Shown: positions 9,239 to 19,129, counted from the first letter of the stretch. The stretch: 64,000 nucleotides of DNA from Bacillaceae bacterium (GCA_017656265.1 JACDOD010000005.1:1-64000), one strand, 5' to 3'. The notes: a model not told the origin generated them from the sequence alone. Made by a program: numbers and translations.

Positions 9239-10012
9239 TTATATCACTTTTGCTTCGCTACGTAATAATGAAACAAGTTCTTTTACCTGGTCATCAATTT
9301 CCCCTTCAAGGATTTTACCTGCTTCTCTTTCAGGCGGCAGGAATACATCAAGGGTTTTTGTTTTTGGTTCTACATCATCTTCATCTAAGTCGAGGTCATC
9401 AATTTCCAGTTCTTCAAGCGGCTTTTTCTTTGCTTTCATAATACCCGGCAAAGAAGGATAGCGGGGTTCATTTAATCCCTGCTGACAGGTTACGAGAAGC
9501 GGAAGAGATGTATCTACCTTTTCAACGTCCCCTTCAACATCTCGTTCAATGTGAACGGATTCTCCATCAATGGTGATATCAGTAATGGTTGTCACATAAG
9601 GAATGCCTAAACGCTCAGCAAGACGAGGTCCAACCTGGCCGCTCGCGTTATCGATTGCTACGTTTCCTGCTAAAATCAAGTCATACTCTTTATCCTCAAA
9701 AAACGCTTCAAGGATTTTAGTTGTAGAATACTGATCGCTTTCCTCCAGGTCATCCTCTGTATTGATGAGAACGGCCTTGTCAGCACCCATAGCCAGGGCA
9801 GTTCTTAATTGTTTTTCTGCTTCTTCATTGCCGATAGTAACAACGGTTACTTCTCCGCCATGCTCATCACGCAGCTGAATAGCTTCCTCGATGGCATATT
9901 CATCATATGGGTTAATAATAAACTCGGCACCTTCTTCTTCGATGCGGCCATCTTCAATCACAATTTTTTCTTCTGTGTCAAATGTTCTTTTCATTAATAC
10001 GTAAATATTCAT
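9239..10012 (-). CDS. etfB: Electron transfer flavoprotein, beta subunit
   Basis: EtfB pairs with EtfA and contributes to FAD and AMP/flavin binding in the soluble ETF dimer. 257 residues with the ETF-beta blocks MNIYVLMKRTFDTEEK, INPYDEYAIEEAIQLRD, ALAMGADKAVLI and LAGNVAIDNASGQVGPRLA, plus the C-terminal arm that wraps EtfA. GGGAGG lies 9 bases before the ATG; gaps of about 20-30 bases on both sides support cotranscription. Confidence 0.97.
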   Translation of the reverse strand: MNIYVLMKRTFDTEEKIVIEDGRIEEEGAEFIINPYDEYAIEEAIQLRDEHGGEVTVVTIGNEEAEKQLRTALAMGADKAVLINTEDDLEESDQYSTTKILEAFFEDKEYDLILAGNVAIDNASGQVGPRLAERLGIPYVTTITDITIDGESVHIERDVEGDVEKVDTSLPLLVTCQQGLNEPRYPSLPGIMKAKKKPLEELEIDDLDLDEDDVEPKTKTLDVFLPPEREAGKILEGEIDDQVKELVSLLRSEAKVI

Positions 10013-10032
10013 GTGATTTAACCTCCCTGAAT

Positions 10033-10806
10033 CTATTGATCTTTAAAATTAGGTTTGCGTTTTTCGATGAAAGCTTGTACTCCTTCTTTTGCATCTTCTG
10101 ATCCGAAGACTTTACCAAACTCAATAGCTTCCTGGTTAACCCCTTCATCAAATTGAGAGGTTTTAGCATATGGCAAAAGTTTCATGACAGCATGAATAGA
10201 AGGTCCACTCTTCTGTGCAACCTTTTGTGCCAGTTGTCTGGCCGTGTCTAACAATTCTTCTTCCGAAACGACCATATTGGCTAAACCATACTGAAATGCT
10301 TCCTCGCCAGTAATCGGTTCACTCGTAAGGATCATTTCGTAAGCTTTCGGCATACCCACATAACGAGGCAGCCGCTGTGTTCCCGCAAACCCCGGAATAA
10401 TTCCAAGGGTTAATTCAGGCAATCCCAGCTTTGCATCTTCTGTTACGATGCGCATATGGCAGGCCATAGCCAGTTCAAGACCACCGCCAAGGGCTGCTTT
10501 ATGAATAGCAGCAATGACAGGAACATGAAACTGTTCAATCCGGTCAAACAGGGCTTGACCCTTGCGTCCTAATTCAGTATAATCTTCTTCGTTTTGAAGT
10601 GAGGTAAACTCTTTTATATCAGCTCCTGCTGAAAAGAATTTACCATCCCCATGTAAAATAACAGCTTTAATTGAACGGTCCTGCTCCACCTGATCCAATG
10701 CCTCGGACAGATCCGTAAGCACCTGTGTGGAAAGGGCATTGGCGGGTGGGCTGTTTAGAGTGATGGTGGCGATATGTTCGCCTTTTTCAAGCAAGACTTT
10801 TCCCAT
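10033..10806 (-). CDS. fadB: Enoyl-CoA hydratase (FadB/YsiB-like)
   Basis: Crotonase-fold enzyme hydrating trans-2-enoyl-CoA in beta-oxidation. 257 residues with the oxyanion-hole segments [11 protein letters not shown] and [14 protein letters not shown] and the two catalytic glutamates expected in GGGLELA and [20 protein letters not shown]. The C-terminal helix ends in FIEKRKPNF, typical of the family. GGGAG precedes the ATG. Placement inside the fadR-etf operon favours a fatty-acid role over other crotonases; this is not the multidomain E. coli FadB. Confidence 0.93.
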   Translation of the reverse strand: MGKVLLEKGEHIATITLNSPPANALSTQVLTDLSEALDQVEQDRSIKAVILHGDGKFFSAGADIKEFTSLQNEEDYTELGRKGQALFDRIEQFHVPVIAAIHKAALGGGLELAMACHMRIVTEDAKLGLPELTLGIIPGFAGTQRLPRYVGMPKAYEMILTSEPITGEEAFQYGLANMVVSEEELLDTARQLAQKVAQKSGPSIHAVMKLLPYAKTSQFDEGVNQEAIEFGKVFGSEDAKEGVQAFIEKRKPNFKDQ

Positions 10807-10824
10807 AATTTCAACTCCCTTGTT

Positions 10825-11412
10825 TTACTCAGCGGATTTTAGGCCGTTAAGTATAAAATAATGCACTTCTTTAGCCTGTTCAACCAGGTCATATTTTTGA
10901 TCTTTCATGACCCAGTTTGTCACAACTTCATCCACTGTGCCAAATATCATCTGTCTTAATAGTTTAATATTAATTTTCGGATGAAACAATCCTTCTTCGA
11001 TACCTTCTTTTAGAATTTCATCAATAATTGCAAGATATCCTTTTAAAGAATCATTGATTTTCATCCTTAATTCTTTATTGGATTGGCGAAGTTCCAGCTG
11101 GGTTACAATGGCCAGATGATGATTTAAAGAGAGTTGTTTAAAATGAATTTCAATCAGAGAAAATAATTTCTCTTCAGCCGAATTTTTTTTGTTGATCTCT
11201 TCTCTGATTTTTTCAATAAAAGTTCCCATTTTTTCCTGGAAAACTGATACTAAAATATCTTCTTTATTTTTAAAATACAGATAAATGGTCCCGTCTGCTA
11301 CTCCAGCTTTTTTGGCAATTTTGGATACCTGAGAAGCATGATATCCATTTTCAGCAATAACTTCTACGGCTGCATCAATGATTTGTTTGTATTTTGGTTT
11401 GTTTCTTTTCAT
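10825..11412 (-). CDS. fadR: TetR-family repressor of fatty-acid degradation
   Basis: FadR of Bacillus blocks transcription of beta-oxidation genes until long-chain acyl-CoA binds it. 195 residues: an N-terminal helix-turn-helix (KQIIDAAVEVIAENGYHASQ, then KIAKKAGVADGTIYLYFKNK, about 9-50) and a helical ligand domain. GAGGAG lies 6 bases before the ATG. Its own promoter carries an adjacent palindrome TGAATGA-N4-TCATTCA, the expected Bacillus FadR operator, so autorepression is likely. Confidence 0.93.
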   Translation of the reverse strand: MKRNKPKYKQIIDAAVEVIAENGYHASQVSKIAKKAGVADGTIYLYFKNKEDILVSVFQEKMGTFIEKIREEINKKNSAEEKLFSLIEIHFKQLSLNHHLAIVTQLELRQSNKELRMKINDSLKGYLAIIDEILKEGIEEGLFHPKINIKLLRQMIFGTVDEVVTNWVMKDQKYDLVEQAKEVHYFILNGLKSAE

Positions 11413-11437
11413 AGCGATCTCCTCTATCCAACAGGAA

Positions 11438-11455
11438 TGAATGAATAATCATTCA
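11438..11455. promoter_or_regulatory. FadR operator at the fadR promoter
   Basis: TGAATGA-ATAA-TCATTCA, perfect 7-base arms, located just downstream of the fadR -10 and therefore well placed to block the polymerase. It fits the Bacillus FadR consensus known from B. subtilis. Confidence 0.85.
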
Positions 11456-11461
11456 CTCTTC

Positions 11462-11490
11462 ATTCTACCTTCCCCTAAAATCTGTGTCAA
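11462..11490 (-). promoter_or_regulatory. SigA promoter of fadR-fadB-etfB-etfA
   Basis: TTGACA (11485-11490), 17-base spacer, TAGAAT (11462-11467). Separate from lcfA, so the downstream four genes can be transcribed independently. Confidence 0.8.
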
Positions 11491-11530
11491 CTAACGCCTC
11501 ATTAGCTTGTACCATTTTAAACGAAAAAAA

Positions 11531-13231
11531 TTATTGTGCGTTTTTCCCGCTCTGTTTATTTCTTTCTTCCTCAACAAGCTTCCTTCTTAAAATTTTACCG
11601 ACAGCAGTCTTCGGCAATTCATCACGAAATTCATAAATGCGCGGAACTTTATATGCGGCAAGATGTTTCCTGCTAAATTCATCTAATTCATTTTCCGAAA
11701 CTTGTTTGCCTTCTTTTAATACCACAAATGCTTTGACCGTTTCCCCTCGATATGGATCAGGCACGCCGACAACAGCAACTTCCTGAATCGCATCATGTTC
11801 GTACAGCACTTCTTCAACTTCACGCGGATAGATGTTATATCCTCCGGCAATGATCATGTCTTTCTTTCTGTCGACTACATAGAAGTAACCTTTTTCATCC
11901 ATATACCCCATATCTCCAGTCAATAGCCACCCATCCTTCAACACCTTCTCTGTCTCTTCCGGGCGGTTCCAGTACCCTTTCATGACTTGAGGTCCTTTTA
12001 CACCAATTTCTCCTACTTCACCAATTTCTGCTTCTTCCAGGGTATCAGACTTAAATATTTTAGCGTCGGTATCCGGCCATGGTACACCAATGCTTCCGCT
12101 TACCCGATTCGTCCAGATAAAGTTGGCGTGTGTGACAGGTGAAGATTCTGTTAATCCGTACCCTTCAACCAGTTTGCCTCCTGTGACGCTTTCAAACTGT
12201 TCCTGAACTTCTACGGGGAGGGGAGCAGAACCACTGATACAGGCTTCGATGGAGGAAAGGTCATATTCTTTTATTCGTGGATGATTCAGCAGGCCTATAT
12301 AAATGGTAGGTGCTCCAGGAAACAGGGTTGGATGCTCCTTTTCTATCGTTTTTAAAATATCTTCAGGTTCAAACTTTGGCATCAAAATAATCTTCTGTCC
12401 CATCATAATGGAAAAGTTCATCACGGAGGTCATGCCATACACATGGAAAAATGGTAAAATTCCTAGAGTAACTCCTTCTCCTTCATTCACTTTGTACAGC
12501 CAGGCTCTGGACATCTGCGTATTCGCAACGAGGTTGAAATGGGTGAGCATGACACCTTTAGGGAATCCTGTAGTCCCCCCTGTATATTGCAATAATGCCA
12601 GATCTTCTTTAGGGTCAACATCTACAGGTTTTACATCAGCCTGTGGGCTTTTCATTATGCTGCTCCAGAGGTGAACGGTATCTGATTCTACGATTTTGCC
12701 CGGATGCTGCCCCTGTTTCTTTTGAACGAATGGATACAATAAATTTTTAGGAAATGGAAGATAGTCTTTTATACTTGTTACAATAACATGTTTCAGCTCT
12801 GTATTATTGATAACATTTTTGACCCTCGGGAATAACATATCCAGACAGATAATAAATTTCGCTCCTGAATCTTTCATCTGGTATTCTAATTCCCGCTCTT
12901 TGTAGAGGGGATTGGTCTGAACTACTATTGCTCCTGCCATCAGTGCACCATAATAGGCAATGACAGACTGCGGGGAGTTTGGGAGCATAATGGATACCCG
13001 TTCTCCTTTTTCCATCCCTAAAGACTGTAAATAAGATGCCATTTTTTTGGTCTGGTCCAGCAGTTCACTGTAGGTGATTTCTTTCCCCATAAAATAAAGC
13101 GCTTTCTTTTCAGGGTAACGCTTGGCTGTATCTATTAAAAACTCGTGAAGCGGCTTTTCATCATAGTCGATCGATGCAGGAATCTCATCCGGATATAACT
13201 CCAGCCACACTTTCTTTTCATCAGCGCCCAT
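11531..13231 (-). CDS. lcfA: Long-chain fatty acid-CoA ligase
   Basis: Activates long-chain fatty acids to acyl-CoA using ATP, the entry step of beta-oxidation and the source of the FadR inducer. 566 residues of the ANL superfamily: AMP-binding motif YTGGTTGFPKGVMLTH, the motif GYGLTESSPVTHAN, hinge TGDMGYMDEKGYFYVVDRKK and the C-terminal domain with the acyl-adenylate lysine in LPKTAVGKILRRKL. AAGGAGG precedes the ATG. A SigA promoter and a second FadR-like palindrome lie upstream. Confidence 0.96.
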   Translation of the reverse strand: MGADEKKVWLELYPDEIPASIDYDEKPLHEFLIDTAKRYPEKKALYFMGKEITYSELLDQTKKMASYLQSLGMEKGERVSIMLPNSPQSVIAYYGALMAGAIVVQTNPLYKERELEYQMKDSGAKFIICLDMLFPRVKNVINNTELKHVIVTSIKDYLPFPKNLLYPFVQKKQGQHPGKIVESDTVHLWSSIMKSPQADVKPVDVDPKEDLALLQYTGGTTGFPKGVMLTHFNLVANTQMSRAWLYKVNEGEGVTLGILPFFHVYGMTSVMNFSIMMGQKIILMPKFEPEDILKTIEKEHPTLFPGAPTIYIGLLNHPRIKEYDLSSIEACISGSAPLPVEVQEQFESVTGGKLVEGYGLTESSPVTHANFIWTNRVSGSIGVPWPDTDAKIFKSDTLEEAEIGEVGEIGVKGPQVMKGYWNRPEETEKVLKDGWLLTGDMGYMDEKGYFYVVDRKKDMIIAGGYNIYPREVEEVLYEHDAIQEVAVVGVPDPYRGETVKAFVVLKEGKQVSENELDEFSRKHLAAYKVPRIYEFRDELPKTAVGKILRRKLVEEERNKQSGKNAQ

Positions 13232-13261
13232 AACATAACCTCCTTATGATCCTTTAATCCT

Positions 13262-13290
13262 ATTATACCCTTTTTTTATCTGATTTGAAA
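13262..13290 (-). promoter_or_regulatory. SigA promoter of lcfA
   Basis: TTTCAA (13285-13290), 17-base spacer, TATAAT (13262-13267), about 25 bases upstream of the lcfA ribosome site. Confidence 0.65.
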
Positions 13291-13315
13291 TACAATTGAC
13301 AATTATCTGATAATT

Positions 13316-13335
13316 ATGAATGAAAATTCATTCAT
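13316..13335. promoter_or_regulatory. FadR operator upstream of lcfA
   Basis: ATGAATGA-AAAT-TCATTCAT, perfect 8-base arms. It is about 70 bases upstream of the predicted lcfA transcript start, unusually far for simple occlusion, so either a second upstream promoter exists or the repressor acts by another geometry. Confidence 0.8.
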
Positions 13336-13344
13336 TTCTTGATT

Positions 13345-13381
13345 ATAAAAAACATCCGGAAGCCTGCGTCCTCCCGGATGT
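13345..13381 (-). terminator. Terminator after the mutS2-yshE unit
   Basis: ACATCCGG/CCGGATGT stem followed on the minus strand by six T. It lies directly after the 26-codon reading frame described next. Confidence 0.9.
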
Positions 13382-13392
13382 CCACGAAGTCT

Positions 13393-13473
13393 TTATGCGA
13401 CAAATAAATATACGATTCCAATGATGATAAAAACAGCTGCCACAACAATCAACACTCTGGCTAATGTTTCCAT
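13393..13473 (-). CDS. Predicted 26-residue membrane peptide
   Basis: A short open frame starting METLARVLIVVAAVFIII and ending GIVYLFVA, i.e. almost entirely one transmembrane helix. GGGAG lies about 10 bases before its ATG. It sits 15 bases after the DUF350 gene and just before the operon terminator, as expected for a translated last cistron. No homologue is recognised; coding status rests on position, ribosome site and hydrophobic pattern only. Confidence 0.5.
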   Translation of the reverse strand: METLARVLIVVAAVFIIIGIVYLFVA

Positions 13474-13488
13474 TCCTCTAGCTCTCCC

Positions 13489-13899
13489 TTATAAGATGGT
13501 TGCTCCTACAACAAAAGATAGTCCTACAGAAATCACCATTGAGATAAACCCTACTGCCCGATTATCCGCTTCGATTTCATCATCGATACGGAAACTTGGA
13601 GTTAAAAATTCAAAAATAAAATATCCTGTAAGCAAAAGTAAAAACCCGAATGTTCCCCAGCCAATACTTTCTAGTAGCGAGTCATTATGCTCGATGGAAA
13701 AACGGAAAATATTTGCGATGCCGAATATTTTCCCGCCGGTAGCCATGGCTACCGAAAAGTTACCTTTACGGATTTGCTGCCAGTTGTTATATTTGGTGAC
13801 CAGTTCAAAAATAGCAAGGAAAACGATAGCACATAAAATAACAACACTAAATCTGGCCGCCGTTTCAACTAAGGGATATTCCCAAAAATTACTCCACAT
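13489..13899 (-). CDS. yshE: DUF350 membrane protein (YshE-like)
   Basis: A 136-residue integral membrane protein with four hydrophobic segments (about 13-34, 47-62, 75-95, 112-134) and the DUF350 hallmarks of paired helices separated by charged loops such as RKGNFSVAMATGGKIFGIAN and RIDDEIEADNRAVGF. Function unknown. It follows mutS2 in the same orientation, as yshE does in B. subtilis. Confidence 0.88.
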   Translation of the reverse strand: MWSNFWEYPLVETAARFSVVILCAIVFLAIFELVTKYNNWQQIRKGNFSVAMATGGKIFGIANIFRFSIEHNDSLLESIGWGTFGFLLLLTGYFIFEFLTPSFRIDDEIEADNRAVGFISMVISVGLSFVVGATIL

Positions 13900-13919
13900 C
13901 CGCTATTCCCCCTATTCTA

Positions 13920-16277
13920 TCAGCTTAGTTCCAGGACGGTAACACCACTTCCGCCTTCATTCATTCCTCCCATCCGCGAAGATGATATAGAAGGATGTCG
14001 TTCAGCAAATTTTTGTACAGCCTGACGCAACGCGCCTGTTCCTTTACCGTGAATAATGGATACTTTCGGATATCCAGCCAGGATCGCATCATCGATATAT
14101 TTTTCTAACCGGTGCAAGGCATCTTCATACCGCTCGCCCCTCAAGTCTAATTCCGGCTTAACATGATAAGAACTTCCTTTAACCGTTGATAAAGGCTGTT
14201 CCTTTACTGGTTCCGGACGTTTGATAAACTGGAGATCGTCTTTTTTGGCTTTCACCTTCATGATGCCTAGCTGAACCTGAAATTCTGTATCATTAATCTG
14301 CTCAACTATATGCCCCTGTTGATTGAGGGAAAGAACCTTGACTTCGTCTCCTGGCTGCAATGTCTTTGAAGAAGGAGAATGTACGGAGGTTTTTTTGTCC
14401 CTCAGCTGATGATCATTTACCAGTTCAATTTGAGCTTCCTCCAGCTGTTTTTTCGCATCAATCAATTGATGCTCTTTGACCTGTGCCTGGTCTTTCATGG
14501 ATCGAAGTTCTTTAATAATCTCTTCGGCTTCCTGCTTAGCCTTTTCAACCTCTTTTTTCGCTTTCTCCTCTGCTTTTTTATAAAGCTGCTCTTTTTTATG
14601 CTCGAATTGGTGCCATTTTCTTTTCAAATCCTCATGGAGTTCATGGGCTTTTTCCAGTACTTTCTCAGCCTGTTCATAGTCTGCTTCAGCTTTTCTCCGG
14701 GATTCTTCCAGTGAAGCAATCATGTTCTCTACACTTTGGGAATCTTGTCCAATGAGCGATTTTGACTTTTCTATAATCGACTCATTTAATCCTAATCGTC
14801 TTGAAATCTCAAAAGCGTTACTCCTTCCAGGCACACCGATAAGCAAGCGGTAGGTAGGCTTTAACGTTTTAACATCAAATTCTACTGAAGCATTAATGAC
14901 CTGTTCCCGATTATAACCATACGCTTTTAATTCCGGATAATGGGTCGTTGCAATCACCCTTGCCTTTTTCTCCACTACGTCATCCAGGATGGACATGGCA
15001 AGGGCTGCTCCTTCCTGAGGATCAGTTCCGGCACCTAATTCATCAAACAAGACAAGGGTCTGATCATTAACATGACGTAAGATATCCACGATATTGGTCA
15101 TATGAGATGAAAAGGTACTCAGACTCTGCTCAATGGACTGCTCATCACCAATATCTGCAAATACGTGTTCAAAAACGGCCATTTTGCACCCGTCAAGGGC
15201 AGGCACCATTAGACCGGATTGGGCCATCAAAGTGGTTAACCCAACCATTTTCAGCGTTACTGTTTTACCGCCTGTATTCGGTCCTGTAATCACGATGGCT
15301 GTATAATCTTTCCCAATAGAAATATCATTGGCGACTACTTCATCTTCTGGAATAAGGGGGTGTCTTGCCTGTTTCATGTCAATAATCCCCTGATCATTCA
15401 TCTCCGGTTTAGCTGCTTTTATGCTATTGGCATACTTTGCCTTCGCCGCCAAAAAGTCAATCTTCGCCAGGACATGGACATTATGGGACAAGTAGTCTGC
15501 ATCCTCGGCAATCTGATTGGAAAGTTCCCGTAAAATCCGCTCTATCTCCTGCTTCTCCTGTGACCGGGCTTCCTGAAGCTTGTTATTTAAATCAACAATT
15601 GACTGGGGCTCTACAAACAGGGTTGCCCCCGATGATGACTGATCATGCACAATTCCGCCAAAAGCTCCCCGGTATTCCTGTTTAACCGGAAGTACATACC
15701 GGTCATTACGGATGGTCACAATTGCATCAGAAAGCATTTTGCTTTTCGTTCTTGTGTAATTCTCCAGTTTATCCTGTATGCTGCTTTCATATGATCGAAT
15801 TTTGCTCCTAATGGATCGGAGATGGCTGGATGCCCCATCCATTATCTGGCCATGATCATCAATACAGCTTTTAATATGTCGTTCCAATTCATTCAGAGGA
15901 GTAATCTGTTCACATAATTCCCTCAAAATTGGAATCTCTGCTCCCTCAAAATCATCGACAAATCGTTTAATCGTTTTACCGGCACCAATTACACTTGCTA
16001 CATTGAGGCACTCGTCCGGCTGAAGCACACCCCCAATTTTTGCCCGCTTAATTCCCGGGCGTATATCGAAAATTCCCCCAAGGGGGATATGACCTTTTAT
16101 TCGCAAAACCTGATTGGCTTCATCTGTTTCTTTCTGCCAGCGTACAACTTCCTCAAGATCTTTTGATGGTTTTAGTCCGGAAACCAGTTCCTTCCCAAGA
16201 GATGAACTGGCATGATCCTTTAACTGATCGATCACTTTGTCAAACTCGAGGACTTTGTATACTCGATCGTTCATCAT
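13920..16277 (-). CDS. mutS2: Endonuclease MutS2 / ribosome-rescue ATPase
   Basis: MutS2 is a MutS-fold ATPase with a nuclease-like Smr domain; in Firmicutes it suppresses recombination and splits collided ribosomes. About 785 residues: helical core, Walker A GPNTGGKT (about 327), Walker [14 protein letters not shown] (about 404), a long Lys/Glu-rich coiled coil (about 515-625), a KOW-like segment and the Smr domain [20 protein letters not shown] with HGKGTGALR. The ribosome site AAGGAG lies inside a longer frame, so the start is put at 16277; the ATG at 16274 is equally possible. Confidence 0.96.
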   Translation of the reverse strand: MMNDRVYKVLEFDKVIDQLKDHASSSLGKELVSGLKPSKDLEEVVRWQKETDEANQVLRIKGHIPLGGIFDIRPGIKRAKIGGVLQPDECLNVASVIGAGKTIKRFVDDFEGAEIPILRELCEQITPLNELERHIKSCIDDHGQIMDGASSHLRSIRSKIRSYESSIQDKLENYTRTKSKMLSDAIVTIRNDRYVLPVKQEYRGAFGGIVHDQSSSGATLFVEPQSIVDLNNKLQEARSQEKQEIERILRELSNQIAEDADYLSHNVHVLAKIDFLAAKAKYANSIKAAKPEMNDQGIIDMKQARHPLIPEDEVVANDISIGKDYTAIVITGPNTGGKTVTLKMVGLTTLMAQSGLMVPALDGCKMAVFEHVFADIGDEQSIEQSLSTFSSHMTNIVDILRHVNDQTLVLFDELGAGTDPQEGAALAMSILDDVVEKKARVIATTHYPELKAYGYNREQVINASVEFDVKTLKPTYRLLIGVPGRSNAFEISRRLGLNESIIEKSKSLIGQDSQSVENMIASLEESRRKAEADYEQAEKVLEKAHELHEDLKRKWHQFEHKKEQLYKKAEEKAKKEVEKAKQEAEEIIKELRSMKDQAQVKEHQLIDAKKQLEEAQIELVNDHQLRDKKTSVHSPSSKTLQPGDEVKVLSLNQQGHIVEQINDTEFQVQLGIMKVKAKKDDLQFIKRPEPVKEQPLSTVKGSSYHVKPELDLRGERYEDALHRLEKYIDDAILAGYPKVSIIHGKGTGALRQAVQKFAERHPSISSSRMGGMNEGGSGVTVLELS

Positions 16278-16324
16278 TTGATTCTCCTTTTGCATCCATT
16301 TAATTCATAATCCTGGTCATAATT

Positions 16325-18064
16325 TTATAATCCATTTTGATCAGAACCTTTATTGCCGTTGAAAAATTTCTTGAGTTCGTCTGTTGTCCAGGTATTTAAG
16401 ACGGTTTCTTTCTTCAGCCAGCCTTTTCTTGCCATCATAACTCCCAGGTTCATATGTTCAAGCATCTTAAAGTTGTGTGCATCTGTGTTTATTGCGATTT
16501 TCACACCCTGATCCTGAGCCCTTTTCAGCCATTTCCAGGACAGATCAAGACGATTTGGGTTGGCGTTCAACTCTAAAGCAGTATCAGTTTCCTTTGCCAA
16601 CTGAATAAGCTGTTCATAGTCTACTTCATAACCAGATCTTCTACCAATCAATCGTCCTGTAGGGTGAGCAATGATATGCACATATGGACATTCCATCGCT
16701 GTTCTCAAGCGATTCATGATTTCCTCTTTTGACTGTTTGAAGCTGGAATGAATCGAGGCAATAACAAAATCCATCTCTTTTAAAAAATCTTCTGAAAAAT
16801 CCAGGGACCCGTCAGGCAAAATGTCCATTTCAACGCCAGCAAATATATGAAAGTCCGCAAATTTCTCATTCAGTCGGTTAATCTCTTCCCGCTGCTTTCT
16901 CAACCGTGTTTCATCTAAACCATTGGCTACCCGCAGATATTTAGAATGATCCGTAATGGCTATATACGCGTATCCTTTTTCCAGGGCCCTTTCTGCCATT
17001 TCCTCAAGGGACTGAGCACCATCACTCCATGTCGTGTGCATGTGAAGATCACCCAGAATATCCTTGTGATCAAGCAGGGAAACTTCTCCTTTGAAAGCTT
17101 GTAATTCTCCATGATTTTCTCTGAGTTCGGGCGGAATATAATGTAAACCGAAGTGCCGGAAGAACTCTTCTTCCGTTTTAAACGTGAGAATTTCCCCTGT
17201 TTCTGTCACTTCTACACCATACTCATTAATTTTTTTCCCCTGTTCCTTTGCCAGCTGTCGCATAGCAACATTATGCTCTTTTGATCCAGTAAAATGATGC
17301 AGTGTAGTAGCGTACTCTTCCGGCTTAACAATCCGGAAATCAACCGAAACATCATACCCTTCATAAAAAACTACGGTTACTTTAGTATCTCCAGCTGCAG
17401 TAACTTCTTCAATTCCTTCCAGAGAAACCAGCTGTTCCTTTACTTTTTCAGGATGCTCCGCTGCGATGATAAAATCCAGGTCCTTAATGGTTTCCTGGAG
17501 CCTCCGCATACTTCCGGCTCTTGAAAAACGAATCATCCCTTCTATGCCTTCCAACTGTTCTTCGATTTTGGCTGCAATGGGCATCATAAAACCAACAGGC
17601 AAGCGCTCCGGACGTTTTGCAGCATCCTCCAGAGCCTTCAGAATTTTTTCCACAGATTTTTTGCCAAAACCACTTAACTGTTCTACTTTTCCGCTTTCAC
17701 AGGCTTCTTTTAATTGAAAAGCATCGGTCACACCTAATTCTTGATAAAGTCTGGCCAGTTTCTTGCCGCCTAATCCTGGCAAATCTAATAAAGGAATTAA
17801 CCCTGAAGGAACTTCCTCTTCCAGCTGTTTCAGGGTATCCGACTCACCTTGTTCGATAAATTCCTGAATCACAGCTGCTGTTCCCTTTCCGATTCCTTTT
17901 AAAGAGGTAAAATCATCTATCTGTGCCAGTGACCGGTCATCAGACTCCAGTGCCTGTGCGGCTTTCCGGTAAGCAGATATCTTAAATGGATTTTCTGCTT
18001 TTAATTCCAGATAAACAGCGATTTTTTCTAAAAGCTTGATTACTTGTTTTTTATCTACCTTCAT
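16325..18064 (-). CDS. polX: DNA polymerase/3'-5' exonuclease PolX
   Basis: Family X polymerase fused to a PHP phosphoesterase, used in gap-filling DNA repair. 579 residues: helix-hairpin-helix (FTSLKGIGKGTAAVIQEF), second HhH (LLDLPGLGGKKLARLYQ), nucleotidyltransferase Asp pair in IKDLDFIIA with a third Asp in YDVSVDFRIV, then the PHP domain with metal ligands DLHMHTTWSDG, FAGVEMDIL, IASIHSS, IAHPTGR and INTDAHN. The start at 18064 uses AAGGTGA; 12 upstream in-frame codons were dropped. B. subtilis PolX is 570 residues. Confidence 0.96.
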   Translation of the reverse strand: MKVDKKQVIKLLEKIAVYLELKAENPFKISAYRKAAQALESDDRSLAQIDDFTSLKGIGKGTAAVIQEFIEQGESDTLKQLEEEVPSGLIPLLDLPGLGGKKLARLYQELGVTDAFQLKEACESGKVEQLSGFGKKSVEKILKALEDAAKRPERLPVGFMMPIAAKIEEQLEGIEGMIRFSRAGSMRRLQETIKDLDFIIAAEHPEKVKEQLVSLEGIEEVTAAGDTKVTVVFYEGYDVSVDFRIVKPEEYATTLHHFTGSKEHNVAMRQLAKEQGKKINEYGVEVTETGEILTFKTEEEFFRHFGLHYIPPELRENHGELQAFKGEVSLLDHKDILGDLHMHTTWSDGAQSLEEMAERALEKGYAYIAITDHSKYLRVANGLDETRLRKQREEINRLNEKFADFHIFAGVEMDILPDGSLDFSEDFLKEMDFVIASIHSSFKQSKEEIMNRLRTAMECPYVHIIAHPTGRLIGRRSGYEVDYEQLIQLAKETDTALELNANPNRLDLSWKWLKRAQDQGVKIAINTDAHNFKMLEHMNLGVMMARKGWLKKETVLNTWTTDELKKFFNGNKGSDQNGL

Positions 18065-18134
18065 ACGTTCACCTTCTTCAATAGGTTCCAAAAAATGCAA
18101 GAATGTGAGTGTATTCCATGGTACCGTTAACCTT

Positions 18135-18176
18135 CAGAAAAGAAAGAACTTCTCATACGATTATGATGAGAAGTTC
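18135..18176 (-). terminator. Terminator of zapA-cvpA overlapping the cvpA stop
   Basis: GAACTTCTCAT/ATGAGAAGTTC stem starting in the last codons of cvpA, followed by TTTCTTTTC on the minus strand. The overlap of stem and stop codon is compact but common in Bacillaceae. Confidence 0.75.
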
Positions 18177-18724
18177 GAGAAATAGTCCGCTACATGAGTA
18201 AACCATAAAGATTTAATTTGATTCGAGAAAACCGGTGTGTGTTCTACAATGAACGCAGCCAGAAACGAGCTGTCAATTAAATTCTGAACATATGTAACGG
18301 GAACCAGTGCAAGAAAATAAAGGATAACAAAAAGAATAAAATATACTTCAATAAATCCCAATACCGCACCTAAAACACCATTAAAACTGTTTAAAATTGG
18401 CAGTTCAGCAATAAAATCAAGCATGTTTGCAACAATCTGGAGCAAAATTTTCACTCCAAAAAATAGCATGGCAAACGCGACAGCATTATAAAATGCATTT
18501 TCCAGCGGCAATGTATTTACGAAAACAGCCCATGCGCTGTCATCTGATATTTCCGGATATGGAATCCATAATTCCAGCAGCGGTGCAAGATCATCAAAAT
18601 AAATAACCGCAAAAATAAAGGCAATAATAAAACCTGTAAGCTGCATTAATTGCATGATGAAGCCTCTGCGCAGCCCAATGAAAAATCCCATTATTAGAAG
18701 TATGAATATAAATAAATCAACCAT
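18161..18724 (-). CDS. CvpA family membrane protein (YshB-like)
   Basis: A 187-residue membrane protein with four hydrophobic segments (about 2-20, 23-42, 77-100, 112-148) and the CvpA block FFIGLRRGFIMQLMQLTGF at the N-terminus. The family is named after colicin V production; its function in Firmicutes is unknown. The ATG overlaps the zapA stop by eight bases, so the two are translationally coupled, as zapA-yshB in B. subtilis. Confidence 0.9.
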   Translation of the reverse strand: MVDLFIFILLIMGFFIGLRRGFIMQLMQLTGFIIAFIFAVIYFDDLAPLLELWIPYPEISDDSAWAVFVNTLPLENAFYNAVAFAMLFFGVKILLQIVANMLDFIAELPILNSFNGVLGAVLGFIEVYFILFVILYFLALVPVTYVQNLIDSSFLAAFIVEHTPVFSNQIKSLWFTHVADYFSNFSS

Positions 18725-18989
18725 TGCTCTTTCTTTCCTTTTTATTAATCTGTTCTAATAAATCCGTATATTCTTCTTTTAATTTCAGATAGTCATTCAT
18801 TGTATTAACGGCTGTCAATACAGCCAGGCGGGTTGTATCTAGCTGAGGATTCCCCTGCTGAATTTCTTTCATTTTCTGATCAACCATGCCGGCGACCATT
18901 TGTATATGATGGGGAGGTTCCTCTCCCACTATTGTATATTTTCGGTTATGGATTTCAACCGTTGTACGATTTTTTTTTGACTGTGTCAC
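18717..18989 (-). CDS. zapA: Cell division protein ZapA
   Basis: ZapA cross-links FtsZ protofilaments at the division ring. 90 residues: beta-alpha N-terminal half with RTTVEIHNRKYTIVGEE, then LDTTRLAVLTAVNTMNDYLK and a charged coiled-coil tail. Start chosen as GTG at 18989, eight bases after GAGGAGG; the ATG eight codons earlier has the ribosome site inside its frame. B. subtilis ZapA is 85 residues. Confidence 0.93.
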   Translation of the reverse strand: MTQSKKNRTTVEIHNRKYTIVGEEPPHHIQMVAGMVDQKMKEIQQGNPQLDTTRLAVLTAVNTMNDYLKLKEEYTDLLEQINKKERKSNG

Positions 18990-19129
18990 AGAAACAGCCT
19001 CCTCATCTATCATCTAAAGAATATATTAACATGTTTATGTTCATGTTGGAAAGCATTAGTCAATGATCCTGCTTCATTTTGAATAAAGTGTCTTTGAGCT
19101 CCCTAAAACTTTGGAGGGTGATTCAAAAT

